DNA from: Bacillota bacterium
GTDB lineage: Bacteria; Bacillota; Negativicutes; CTSoil-072
Assembly (NCBI GenBank): GCA_017889545.1
Contig: JAGFZV010000009.1
Span: 1 to 64,000 of the forward strand
DNA: 64,000 bases
Direction: 5' to 3'
The translations under genes were made by a program, and so were the position numbers. Shown here piece by piece: positions 1 through 7,572 of the stretch. Position 1 is the stretch's first letter, and each line of letters starts with the position of its first letter. The notes under the pieces were generated by a model that saw only the letters and a list, made by a program, of their open reading frames with translations, was not told where the DNA came from and made no database searches.

Positions 1-49
1 CCGGTTCAGTAAAAAATACAAAGTTAACATATTTTTTACTACCAAAAGA

Positions 50-99
50 AAGGGAGCTGTCCGAAACAGGTTTTAAAACCTATTTTGAGACAGCCCCTT
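50..99. terminator. Inverted repeat, probable terminator
   Basis: Arms AAGGGAGCTGTC (50-61) and GACAGCCCCTT (89-99) pair around an inner perfect palindrome AGGTTTTAAAACCT (68-81). It lies just past the 3' end of the minus-strand gene at 155-562, so it may end that transcript; it could also be a dispersed end-of-gene repeat. Confidence 0.5.
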
Positions 100-154
100 A
101 ATTATTGCTGAAGTCTTCCTGCTTTTGATTGTATGTTATTTCAAAAAAAACGAT

Positions 155-562
155 CTATGCAATACAACTATACTGGCGCACAACTTCTAGTTTCCTAAGT
201 AAATTTGCAGCCAGTTTGTTTAATTCATTCTCAAGCAAATATTTAAGTTTTCCGCGAGCAGCAAACTCATTCACGCCGACTATATAGGCCCGGCATTTTG
301 AAACTGGCTCACCGGTGCTGTTCGTATAAAGAACAATCTTATCCACTTCATTCAGGGCTATATTGTCTAACGGATACTCTTCGTTGTTAAAAACATGATA
401 CATTTTAACAACATTTCCCTCAACGCGATGAAGACCTCCTTGCACAAGAGAGATATCAATATCATGCAGGCCCAAACTAATTTCAAAATGATACATGGCT
501 TGTTTCTCAATGGGATCAGTAGTCGCTGTCAGTTTTTTATTCTCCAGATTTACCACCGCCAT
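155..562 (-). CDS. Hypothetical protein (135 aa)
   Basis: Intact ORF of 135 residues that I do not recognise. The protein is mixed alpha/beta in appearance, soluble, without signal peptide or membrane segment, and has a single run of charged helices near the C-terminus (KLKYLLENELNKLAANLLRKLE). The ATG at 562 has no clear Shine-Dalgarno sequence. It lies 161 bp downstream of another unknown gene on the same strand, and the two may be co-transcribed. No function can be assigned. Confidence 0.5.
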   Translation of the reverse strand: MAVVNLENKKLTATTDPIEKQAMYHFEISLGLHDIDISLVQGGLHRVEGNVVKMYHVFNNEEYPLDNIALNEVDKIVLYTNSTGEPVSKCRAYIVGVNEFAARGKLKYLLENELNKLAANLLRKLEVVRQYSCIA

Positions 563-723
563 TCATTCATTTTCAGATTAATTTTAACACATAATAAATA
601 AGTTTACAACTGTTGACATTTTTTGTACTCAGTATACAGTTTGTTGTAATAATCTTTTTTGGCAAGCCCCTTTCACAAATACATTCTTGCATTATAAAAA
701 CACAGCTATTCGCAAAACAGCAT

Positions 724-1125
724 TCAATGCAAACCGGATAAATTTTCTCCTGTCGAACATATCTCATTGGCCACGTCCCACTCGTCAATAAGTACCTCAA
801 TATCAAAAATTTGCACCTTAAGCGATGAGTCAGGCTGCCATACAGAAATCCGATTCATTACTTCTTCATCGGTCAATTTGACCAAGTTCGCAATGTCAAC
901 AGCTGCATTTCGGACTAAGTGGATCAGTTTAAAAGTATACGCCTCATCATATGGCTGCATAATTGCCGTGATTAAACCATTGAGAAGTACTTCGCTCACT
1001 TTGTTGGACGCGACGTTCTCAGGCTGTTGCATAGCAAATAGAGCGAATCGCGCTGCAGTATTGTAGTCATCCCGAATTCCGTGCAGGTCAATTAGCTCAT
1101 CTCGCATTTCTGCCGTTTTTTTCAT
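724..1125 (-). CDS. Hypothetical protein with a possible non-standard start
   Basis: ORF of 133 residues from the first ATG (1125). The reading frame stays open upstream to an in-frame TGA and codes a convincing amphipathic, charged extension (LSELELQKIAKKQWDFHTIN...). That extension has no ATG, GTG or TTG. The only good ribosome binding site (AAGGGTGG) sits 9 nt before an ATA codon at 1216-1218, so either translation starts at ATA or a former ATG was lost and the gene is now shortened. The protein is mostly helical and acidic, and its family is unknown to me. Confidence 0.45.
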   Translation of the reverse strand: MKKTAEMRDELIDLHGIRDDYNTAARFALFAMQQPENVASNKVSEVLLNGLITAIMQPYDEAYTFKLIHLVRNAAVDIANLVKLTDEEVMNRISVWQPDSSLKVQIFDIEVLIDEWDVANEICSTGENLSGLH

Positions 1126-1218
1126 TTTTTCTTCTATCGTAATCCGTTCATCATCATTGATCGTATGGAAATCCCATTGTTTCTTTGCAATTTTTTGAAG
1201 TTCGAGTTCTGATAATAT

Positions 1219-1555
1219 AGCGGTTCACCACCCTTAGATTTTTAATGGTTTGATCTTGCTCATCAAAAGCACAACTTGAAATATATCGATCAAAAACAAA
1301 ATGCTATCTGCACCACCATGCAAATAGCCGTTTTCTTTTGTATCCGAGCGAAAAAATACACTTCGTCAAAGGCCATATTTATCCGTCAGTCCATTGCCTT
1401 TGATCCGAATGGAATCATCGCAACGATTACATTATACTCCATAACTGTCCGCTGGTCCAATAGCAATGGTCAATAATCAGAACCAAAGGATGACTCCGTA
1501 TAAAATATTCAATGCCTCATTCTCGGAAGTTTGTAAAATAGATAATATTGCCTTC
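1219..1555. other. 337-bp intergenic stretch, no supported gene
   Basis: Both strands were read. The minus strand holds only short frames broken by stops (one has an in-frame TGA with no hairpin behind it). I see no tRNA, terminator or repeat. It probably carries the promoter of the unknown gene downstream and perhaps decayed coding sequence. Confidence 0.4.
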
Positions 1556-2770
1556 TTAAAATGCCACTTTTATTAACCAATAGATGGAAGAACCAAACAC
1601 AACTACCAAAACGGTATCAAGCTTGCTGCAACGCAATAGTAGAAACACGGATGCGGCAAAGCAGATAGAAAACGCATCCGTCAATGAATGGCGGGCAAGG
1701 TTAATGACTACGTTGGCTATCATACCGGTGAAAACAACAACAATTCCTTGTATAGCCGATTTCACCCATTTATTGTTCCGAATTTTTTGATGCAACTCAG
1801 CTGTCAGAATTACCAAAAAAAGAGATGGCAAAAAGACACCAAATGTGGCCGCAATAGCGCCGCTAAGAGCTGCAACTTTATAGCCAATAAATGTTGCTGT
1901 AATCGAAATCGGCCCAGGAGTCACTTGTCCCAACGCAAGTCCGACCATGAATTGATCCTGAGTAAGCCAATGATAATTTTGCACAACCTCTTGCGCTATA
2001 AACGGGATCATGGCAAATCCGCCGCCAAACAGAAAAGCCCCCATACGAAAGAATACCCAGAAAAGTTGCAGCAGGATCGGTTCTAAATGAGTGAACAAAA
2101 AAATGAATACTAATAAAGTAAATAAGCCTAACAATTTGTTCCAAGAGAACGACTTATTGAACCGTTCCTCTGCTCGATCATTATCCCCGATTTCAACGGT
2201 ACGAATGCGTCCACTGTACATTATTATTCCTGCTATAGCGCCTAAGAACAGCAACAAAAAGATGCTGGGATAAAGAAAAAAAAGCCCTGCTGATGCCAGC
2301 GCCAAAAACAACCCTTTACCGTCGGTAATTGTTGCTTTGCCAATTTCAATGACGGCGTGCGCTATCAACGCCGCCACAATGACCGCTAACCCTTCGAAAA
2401 AGATACTGACCTGCAGTAATAAGCCATACGTGAGGTACACATGGGAAAGCATCAACATGATAAGGAACGATGGAATCAATAAAGCCAAAAAGCTTATAAC
2501 CGCTCCTGACGTTCCGCGAATTTTATAGCCAATATAGGCAGTCAGAGAAACATACGTAGCACCCGGTAATATCTGCGCCAGCGCCAGCCCGTTTAGAAAA
2601 TCCTCTTCGCGGATCCATTTATGCCTATGAACAATGCGTTTTTTTGTTTCAGCGGCCAAAGTGGGGCCAAAGCCAGATATCCCTATGAATAAATAAACAA
2701 AAAATAGCCTCCATAATGAAGGCGGATCATCCCGAACTCCCTTATCGGAAGTGCGCGAACGGTTCGACAT
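1556..2770 (-). CDS. chrA: Chromate transporter, CHR family, two-domain form
   Basis: A 404-residue integral membrane protein made of two homologous halves. The first holds GFGPTLAAETKKR and LALAQILPGA; the second holds FLFGGGFAMIPFIAQEVV and GQVTPGPISITATFIGYK. These are the paired CHR-domain motifs. Length matches long-chain ChrA. The family exports chromate, or moves sulfate-like anions, across the cytoplasmic membrane. The ATG at 2770 follows AAAGGAG by 8 nt. A perfect 10-bp inverted repeat sits just before that site (2789-2813). It is monocistronic as far as the neighbours show. Substrate is inferred from family only. Confidence 0.9.
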   Translation of the reverse strand: MSNRSRTSDKGVRDDPPSLWRLFFVYLFIGISGFGPTLAAETKKRIVHRHKWIREEDFLNGLALAQILPGATYVSLTAYIGYKIRGTSGAVISFLALLIPSFLIMLMLSHVYLTYGLLLQVSIFFEGLAVIVAALIAHAVIEIGKATITDGKGLFLALASAGLFFLYPSIFLLLFLGAIAGIIMYSGRIRTVEIGDNDRAEERFNKSFSWNKLLGLFTLLVFIFLFTHLEPILLQLFWVFFRMGAFLFGGGFAMIPFIAQEVVQNYHWLTQDQFMVGLALGQVTPGPISITATFIGYKVAALSGAIAATFGVFLPSLFLVILTAELHQKIRNNKWVKSAIQGIVVVFTGMIANVVINLARHSLTDAFSICFAASVFLLLRCSKLDTVLVVVFGSSIYWLIKVAF

Positions 2771-2788
2771 GTTGATGATCTCCTTTAA

Positions 2789-2813
2789 ATTATCTTATTT
2801 TTCATAAGATAAT
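2789..2813. promoter_or_regulatory. Palindrome directly upstream of chrA RBS
   Basis: ATTATCTTAT, 5-nt loop, ATAAGATAAT: a perfect 10-bp inverted repeat ending a few bases before the chrA Shine-Dalgarno. Its place suggests an operator or a leader hairpin controlling chrA. Confidence 0.4.
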
Positions 2814-2887
2814 CCATATATCTTTCCAAGGTAGTTTATCAGAGTAGACACAGTCTGCAATCCGTAATTTCGGTATCAAACAAGCAT

Positions 2888-3265
2888 TTAATCCGCAAAC
2901 AGAAAAATCTGTTCCGGTGACAAGGATACCCTTAACCTTTGACCAACAGCAGCCTTCGTTTCTTGACCCAACATACCCGTTGTAACGTCTACCTCCAGGA
3001 AATCTGCAGTAGTCCCTCGTAACGGCTTCAGCAGCAAAAGCACACCATTTCTCTTTGGATGAACCTGCTTTACTATACAAATAAGCTGATTAGGCGCAAT
3101 CACATCTCTGTCTGCTGAATCATCTGCTGTTACTGCTATATTTTCTGCCCGTATTCCAATGGTAACGGTCGTTTTTTCTAATAATTGTTCCGTATTTTTA
3201 TTTCCTACCTGCAACGGCAGTCCTAAAGCAGGGCACGCTAGCTCCATCTTCTCGACGGAGACCAT
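2888..3265 (-). pseudogene. C-terminal TOBE fragment of an ABC oxyanion importer ATPase
   Basis: 125 residues that look like only the C-terminal end of a molybdate/tungstate-type ABC ATPase. The segment TVTIGIRAENIAV is the typical entry into the TOBE domain, followed by a beta-rich stretch ending VGQRLRVSLSPEQIFLF. Walker A, signature and Walker B motifs are absent. The frame closes with TGA four codons before the first Met, and that Met has no ribosome binding site. It lies beside a TaoR-type regulator, the expected neighbour of such a transporter. A free-standing oxyanion-binding protein is a less likely reading. Confidence 0.6.
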
Positions 3266-3311
3266 AAAAGATAACTGGCTTCAACAAAGCAAACAGCATG
3301 ACAATCGTTGG

Positions 3312-3510
3312 TTTCGCAATATGCGGAAATTGACCATACCATAGCCTCTTTCACGTGAAAATGTACGAAATAATGCGAAATAGTTTATATACCATAAAAC
3401 AACGACTTTATGAGTCGTTTCGGATAAATTATAGCATATAAATATGCGAAACAAAACGAAACATCTTGAAAAATTAGCCCATCGTTGCAATAAATGTGCG
3501 AAATAATATA
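3312..3510. promoter_or_regulatory. Array of TGCGAAA half-sites before the TaoR-like gene
   Basis: A near-palindrome TTTCGCAATATGCGGAAA (3312-3329) is followed by direct copies of an AATRYGCGAAAY motif at about 3362, 3372, 3442 and 3494, plus a hairpin AACGACT/AGTCGTT (3401-3419). The repeats lie in the intergenic space between the TOBE fragment and the regulator gene and are probable binding sites for that regulator. Binding is inference. Confidence 0.5.
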
Positions 3511-3553
3511 TAATGATATTAAACAACGTATAAAACAGAATGGGTGGTTGACG

Positions 3554-4492
3554 ATGGATCAGAATAAAGCACTGTCGACACAGCAAGTGGCCGATATTTT
3601 GCATGTTAGTAAAAGCACGATCTATGATTTAATTCGTAAAGGTGAAATCACATCGTATAAAGTTGGGCGCAAAGTACGCTTCACGCAGGAAGATGTAGAA
3701 GATTACATTGCAAAATCGAGAAATCTGCAGGCAGCCTCAACAATCAAGGAACCATCTCCGAATGACCTAACGTTCGTAACAAACCAAAACAGTAAAAATT
3801 TCATTATTTGCGGGCAAGATGTCATCTTGGATGTCCTGTCAAACTATCTGCGTCTAAGCGGCATACCGGCACTGCGTGCGTATATTGGCAGCTATGACAG
3901 CCTCATCTCTCTGTATCAGGGCAAAGTCCAGGTTACGGCCGCTCATTTATGGGATGGCGACACGGACCAATACAACATCCCCTACGTGCGAAGGCTGCTT
4001 CCCGGAATTCCCGCAGTCATCATCCATCTGACCTGTAGAATGCAGGGTTTTTATGTAGCAAAAGGAAACCCGAAAAACATTCAGACCTGGAGCGATTTTG
4101 CACGTGATGACATAACGATGATCAACAGGGAAAAAGGCGCAGGCTCCAGAGTGCTGCTGGATGAGAACCTCAGACTTCTTTGTATCAGCGGCGCCCAAGT
4201 CAACGGCTATTCCAATGAAACTTCATCCCATTTGACAGTAGCCAGCGCAGTAAGCAGCGGAGAAGCTGATGTTGCCGTCGGAAACGAAAAAATAGCAAGG
4301 CAGGTGGATAATATAGAATTTATCCCGATCAAAAAAGAGCGTTATCAACTGATTATAAAAAAAGAGGACCTCCATACGCCCGAGGTCCTCTCCATGTTGA
4401 ATATTATTCGGTCCGCTACGTTTAAAAAGGAATTTGGCAACATCGGCGGATACGACACTACCGATATTGGAAAAATCGTAGCTGAAACATAA
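3554..4492 (+). CDS. TaoR-family regulator: excisionase-type HTH plus periplasmic-binding-like domain
   Basis: 312 residues from the ATG at 3554, chosen because GGGTGG lies 7 nt upstream. Residues about 6-55 form an excisionase/MerR-like helix-turn-helix (LSTQQVADILHVSKSTIYDLIRKG). Residues about 85-300 are a PBP-like domain of the type that binds molybdate or tungstate. This architecture is that of TaoR, a published family controlling tungstoenzymes and Mo/W uptake. It is cytoplasmic (no signal peptide). Its target here may have been the transporter of which only a TOBE fragment remains. TGCGAAA repeats upstream suggest autoregulation. Confidence 0.75.
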   Translation: MDQNKALSTQQVADILHVSKSTIYDLIRKGEITSYKVGRKVRFTQEDVEDYIAKSRNLQAASTIKEPSPNDLTFVTNQNSKNFIICGQDVILDVLSNYLRLSGIPALRAYIGSYDSLISLYQGKVQVTAAHLWDGDTDQYNIPYVRRLLPGIPAVIIHLTCRMQGFYVAKGNPKNIQTWSDFARDDITMINREKGAGSRVLLDENLRLLCISGAQVNGYSNETSSHLTVASAVSSGEADVAVGNEKIARQVDNIEFIPIKKERYQLIIKKEDLHTPEVLSMLNIIRSATFKKEFGNIGGYDTTDIGKIVAET

Positions 4493-4529
4493 TTTTTCAG
4501 AGTTCAGATCAGGGGTGCTAATAACAAGA

Positions 4530-4572
4530 AAAAGCAGCTATTTGCCTATTGTATAGACACGTAGCTGCTTTT
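4530..4572. terminator. Bidirectional terminator
   Basis: AAAAGCAGCTA and TAGCTGCTTTT form an 11-bp stem between two convergent genes, giving T-runs on both strands. Confidence 0.7.
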
Positions 4573-4610
4573 GGATCATACGCCTGTACCGCTTTCTCGC
4601 GCTAGAAAAA

Positions 4611-5060
4611 TTATTTCACAATAAAAACCGAACATTTACTGTAAGCGGCTACCTTTTGCGCTACACTGCCGATTAGAAAACCGGACGCCGCTGTTTTGCC
4701 AAGGTGACCCAATACGATGATATCAACACCCTGCTGTTCTGCATATTTTAAAATTTCAACGGCAGGACTTCCGGTCAGCATTTTGTGGTCAAAAGTAATA
4801 CAGCTTTCTTCCGTGCAGCCTCCTTTTTCTTCGAATAGGTTTTTACACTTGTCAAGTACAGTCTGATAAGAAAGAGCCCAATAATCTTTGGTCTCATTTA
4901 CCCATGGTTTGCATTGATCGCATCCTTCGGTGTAAGCATTTTCAATTACGGATACTCCAATGAGCGAAGCTTTGTATGCTTTAGCCAGTTGCACCGCTTC
5001 AAGCATAACCTTATCAGCATAATCCGAATTATCCAGGGCAACCAGTATTTTTTTACCCAT
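4611..5060 (-). CDS. Universal stress protein, UspA family
   Basis: 149 residues, the usual length for a single Usp domain. It opens with KILVALDNSDYADKV (strand 1 and the conserved Asp) and ends with the nucleotide-binding signature GHLGKTAASGFLIGSVAQKV, close to G-2x-G-9x-G(S/T), so it probably binds ATP. The start at 5060 follows AAGGAGG by 8 nt; an upstream in-frame Met has no such site. The insert CDQCKPWVNETKDYW with paired cysteines is less common. It is a single gene, convergent with the TaoR-like gene. Confidence 0.88.
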   Translation of the reverse strand: MGKKILVALDNSDYADKVMLEAVQLAKAYKASLIGVSVIENAYTEGCDQCKPWVNETKDYWALSYQTVLDKCKNLFEEKGGCTEESCITFDHKMLTGSPAVEILKYAEQQGVDIIVLGHLGKTAASGFLIGSVAQKVAAYSKCSVFIVK

Positions 5061-5225
5061 CACTACACCCTCCTTTTCATTTTGGAATGTACGGGAAATC
5101 GCCACCAGTCATCTATGTACTCGAGATAGCCTTGTTAAGTCGTCTCTTAAAAATTTGTTTCGACATAGTTCTTGCAAATCCTTTAGAAATAGCGGAATTT
5201 TCAGTCTACTTAATTGAAATATAAG

Positions 5226-5304
5226 TGAGCCTTAGGTTCGGAGGGGGTTATTGCCCCCGCCGAACCCTTAGAGCGAACTTAGTTCGAGTGTTATAGCCTG
5301 TTGA
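5226..5304 (+). repeat. Structured dispersed repeat, copy A
   Basis: TGAGCCTT, then a long hairpin (GGTTCGG, A, GGGGG; loop; CCCCC, G, CCGAACC), then AGAG and a second hairpin CGAAC-TTA-GTTCG, then AGTGTTATAGCCTGTTGA. A second copy stands at 59406-59482 with different stem bases that still pair. No gene lies here; the element may be a non-coding RNA or a mobile repeat. Confidence 0.6.
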
Positions 5305-5342
5305 TCCCCGACCTACAAGCCGCTGGTTGAAAGGGTGAAAAC

Positions 5343-5383
5343 AAACTGCCTCTCAAAATTTCAAAGCTATTGAGAAGCAGTTT
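5343..5383 (-). terminator. Terminator of the ten-gene redox operon
   Basis: AAACTGCCTCTCAA pairs with TTGAGAAGCAGTTT (one bulge), 17 bp past the last stop codon of the minus-strand operon. Confidence 0.65.
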
Positions 5384-5399
5384 ATTTTCAGCTTTTAAC

Positions 5400-5723
5400 T
5401 TATTTTTTACAGTCACAACTCACATTTCCGGCAACTATTTCCTTCCAGTCTCCAATGGCATCATGGGTCCAGCAATCGTCTGCGCCAGCTGCTTCACGCA
5501 TCGTCAATGCAAAGATATAAGACAACTCCCTGACCGTCGCTCCGGCTTCCAGCGCGCCTTTAAAATGCTTAAGCACACAAGGTTTAGAGCGGCCTTTGAT
5601 CGAAAGAGCAAAACAAATAAATTGATATGTTTTTTCATCAATCATTCTTTTTTCTTGATAAAGCCGATCTATTTCATCCAGCTTTTCAGCAAATTCAGGA
5701 AAAAATTCAGCCAGCATTCTCAT
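5400..5723 (-). CDS. AhpD-like (carboxymuconolactone decarboxylase fold) protein
   Basis: 107 residues, all helical, with the CMD/AhpD core: SKPCVLKHFKGALEAGATVRELSYIFALTMREAAGAD. The usual AhpD CxxC-x2-H is reduced to a single-Cys form, C-V-L-K-H; two more cysteines lie at the C-terminus (CDC). In known AhpD the Cys pair is reduced by a lipoyl domain and dihydrolipoamide dehydrogenase, and both are encoded in the same operon here, which supports a thiol-redox role. It is the last gene, 18 bp after arsR. Exact reaction is unknown. Confidence 0.7.
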   Translation of the reverse strand: MRMLAEFFPEFAEKLDEIDRLYQEKRMIDEKTYQFICFALSIKGRSKPCVLKHFKGALEAGATVRELSYIFALTMREAAGADDCWTHDAIGDWKEIVAGNVSCDCKK

Positions 5724-5741
5724 AGGAATACCCTCCCATTT

Positions 5742-6071
5742 TTATTTATCTTTCAAAAATTTCAATATGCTTTGGCTGCGGCCAATTTGCTCACTTAACG
5801 TTTTTTCCGCAGCGCTGACCACATCAAGAACCGATGGATAAACAATCTGATAGATCACTTTTTGACCATCCTTATGGGAATCGATAATCCCCTGCTTTTT
5901 CAATACGCCCAAATGTTGCGATAAGTTTGATTGCTCAATGTCAACTTCCTCGATGATTTCACACACGCAGCGCTCACCTTTCTCCAACGTATGCAGAATT
6001 TTTATCCGCGCCGGATGAGACAGCGTTTTAAAAAAATCAGCCGTCATTTTTACAACAATGTCTTCCGCCAT
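5742..6071 (-). CDS. ArsR/SmtB-family metal(loid)-responsive repressor
   Basis: 109 residues with the ArsR winged helix (FFKTLSHPARIKILHTL ... EQSNLSQHLGVLKKQGII). GERCVCEIIEEV carries the Cys-x-Cys pair that in ArsR senses As(III)/Sb(III). The start at 6071 follows TTGGGAGG; an upstream frame is not used. It sits as gene nine of a ten-gene unit whose promoter holds the palindrome ATTTGAT-G-ATCAAAT (10568-10582), so it may repress the whole unit from inside. Ligand is inferred from the Cys pair. Confidence 0.88.
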   Translation of the reverse strand: MAEDIVVKMTADFFKTLSHPARIKILHTLEKGERCVCEIIEEVDIEQSNLSQHLGVLKKQGIIDSHKDGQKVIYQIVYPSVLDVVSAAEKTLSEQIGRSQSILKFLKDK

Positions 6072-6099
6072 GATATCCTCCCAACAAAAACGTCTGATA

Positions 6100-6405
6100 T
6101 TATTTTTCTCCTGAAACAACCAACCACTTAAGAAAAAGCAGTTTTTCCATCTTTACTGTAATCCCCTTGAACAGTTCTGACAAACTCGGTAGGTAATAGA
6201 CACTGACGCCATCAATCTCTATGCGTTCGTAATTATCAATAATCGCAGGTTTTCCCAGTCTCACGGACGGGTAGCGAGGCGTTTGCCCGCACTTTCCGCT
6301 ACCTCAAACTCCGCCCGGACGTTCCACCACGCTTAAGGTAATACTGCAATCCAACGATTTCATTTTGATATACTCTTGGGCTGCTAATTCAATATGAAGA
6401 TCCAT
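6100..6405 (-). CDS. HesB-like selenoprotein, UGA read as selenocysteine at residue 34
   Basis: Missed by ordinary ORF finding because of an in-frame TGA (6304-6306). Reading through gives 101 residues: MDLHIELAAQEYIKMK..., then VERPGGV-Sec-GSGKCGQTPR, then YPSVRLGKPAIIDNYERIEIDGV...FLKWLVV. Sec34 and Cys39 occupy the place of the metal or thiol cysteines of HesB/IscA-like proteins. AGGAGG precedes the ATG by 7 nt. Directly after the TGA lies a strong bacterial SECIS hairpin (6270-6303). The downstream half has protein-like composition and ends 28 bp before arsR, as expected for an operon gene. A nonsense-mutated gene is the alternative. Function is probably Fe-S, metal or redox handling. Confidence 0.82.
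6270..6306 (-). promoter_or_regulatory. Bacterial SECIS element with UGA codon
   Basis: Immediately 3' of the UGA the stem GGTAGCG/CGCTACC (7 perfect pairs) encloses a smaller stem GCG/CGC with apical loop GGCAAA. The loop starts 17 nt after the UGA and opens with GG, matching the known bSECIS rule (apical loop about 16-37 nt away, G in the first two loop positions) for SelB recruitment. Confidence 0.8.
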
Positions 6406-6445
6406 GACCGCCCCTCCTAAAAGTATTTCACCTTAACGCCATAAG

Positions 6446-6670
6446 TCAAATTTTCAGTTTTAATGGCCCGTGGAAAAAGTGCAAATCCCGCCTTGACAGC
6501 CCCAAGCACTCATATCTAAGTTTTCTTCCGGCAATCATCATGCCGAAAGCTATGACCAGCGCAATGCTCAGACTTTTTTTCTTGCCTTCGCGCCGCATGC
6601 CATGACTATGTCCATGGCTGTGACTATGATTACAACCTTCATAACCATGAGTGTGAGTATCCATATTCAT
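6446..6670 (-). pseudogene. Truncated CDF (CzcD-type) metal transporter N-terminus
   Basis: 74 residues. The N-terminus is His-rich (THTHGYEGCNHSHSHGHSHG) followed by SLSIALVIAFGMMIAG, the start of the first membrane helix of cation diffusion facilitators. The homology then stops and an unrelated tail (RKLRYECLGLSRRD...) leads to the stop. A full CDF protein has about 300 residues, so this looks like a deletion remnant. It could still be expressed as a small His-rich metal-binding peptide, since it keeps its place (22 bp after a DGC gene) in the operon. Confidence 0.55.
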
Positions 6671-6692
6671 GTCCCTTTAATCCTAGGCGTCT

Positions 6693-7157
6693 CTAACAAT
6701 CGCATCCGCAACTACAGGATGAACTCTTTCGAGCGCCTGAGTCTTTCCCTTTCGCGTTCATAATTTCATCAAACTGCTTCGTTATCTCAGCCGCCACTTT
6801 GTCCACCATGGCCTGATGTTCTGTTGTCAGGTCCCGGGTAGATAATGCCGGGCTTTCTGCGAATTCATCGCCGATAATTTCCGAAACAAAAACCACACTG
6901 TTGACCTTGCCGCTATATTTTTCTGTGGCGCGTTTGGCACAAGCCTGTTTGCAGCCGTCAACAGCAATCGTCGGGTATTCCTTGGCAAACATTCTTTCCT
7001 CTTGTCCACCCGCTATAAAGAGCGGTAAGCAAATAGTTACGGTATTGTCAGGCCGTATCTCGTCTATCATTTTCCGTGTGGCTAACCGGGAGATTGTTCC
7101 GCCGGCACAATCTTCTCCACTGCATGATACAACGCCGATTTTCAATTCTTCCGCCAT
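6693..7157 (-). CDS. DGC-domain putative zinc-binding protein with Cys-rich tail
   Basis: 154 residues. The N-terminal VVSCSGEDCAGG and central VDGCKQACAKRA are the conserved Cys motifs of the DGC family (putative zinc-binding). The C-terminus adds SSSCSCGCDC, a probable extra metal or thiol site. ATG at 7157 follows AAAGGAGGAG. It lies 4 bp after another DGC gene, and three DGC proteins follow each other in this unit. The biochemical role of DGC proteins is not established; the neighbours (lipoyl fusion, Lpd, Fe-S proteins) suggest sulfur, selenium or metal redox chemistry. Confidence 0.75.
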   Translation of the reverse strand: MAEELKIGVVSCSGEDCAGGTISRLATRKMIDEIRPDNTVTICLPLFIAGGQEERMFAKEYPTIAVDGCKQACAKRATEKYSGKVNSVVFVSEIIGDEFAESPALSTRDLTTEHQAMVDKVAAEITKQFDEIMNAKGKDSGARKSSSCSCGCDC

Positions 7158-7161
7158 GTTC

Positions 7162-7572
7162 CTATCTCTCCTCCTTTTGGATTTCCTGTACCCGCTCGGC
7201 GATCTTTGCTGCAATTTCTTCCGTAATGGCCCAGCCTTCCGGTGTCAATTCCGTCGCAGTTCCCGGTTTTGCCCCTTTGTGCAATTTCATGACATCAAGT
7301 ACTTTTAATTCTTCCTTGATATCGCCGCCCATAGCAGCCACGCTTTTTGCCGAACACATAGCCGGACAGCCATCAACTGTAATACAGGGTTGATTATCAA
7401 ATCCAGCCAACGCTTCCTCATCACCGGTAACAATATACGCCAAGCAAAGCGTCTTTGCCTGTTCCGGGCAAAGACGCTGCACTGTATGCAGCACCGCTTC
7501 GCGAGCCATCAGTCCATATACCTTTCCCATGCCGCTGCAAGCGATAACGTTAACCTTTTTGTTTGTTGACAT
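7162..7572 (-). CDS. DGC-domain putative zinc-binding protein
   Basis: 136 residues from the ATG at 7572, preferred over an ATG nine bases upstream that touches the AAAGGTGG site. VIACSGMGKVYGLMAREA at the N-terminus and ITVDGCPAMCSAKS in the middle give the DGC pattern, though the first motif keeps only one Cys. The start lies inside the 3' end of the upstream fusion gene (22-bp overlap), pointing to translational coupling. Role unknown; see the operon finding. Confidence 0.75.
   Translation of the reverse strand: MSTNKKVNVIACSGMGKVYGLMAREAVLHTVQRLCPEQAKTLCLAYIVTGDEEALAGFDNQPCITVDGCPAMCSAKSVAAMGGDIKEELKVLDVMKLHKGAKPGTATELTPEGWAITEEIAAKIAERVQEIQKEER

Noticed and set aside
573-806. Cys-rich 77-codon minus-strand frame
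   Set aside because: It overlaps the 3' end of the gene at 724-1125 in another frame, has no ribosome site, and its Cys spacing fits no known motif.
1276-1476. 66-codon plus-strand frame and a minus-strand frame with in-frame TGA
   Set aside because: No ribosome site, no coding-like composition, no SECIS-type hairpin; treated as intergenic.
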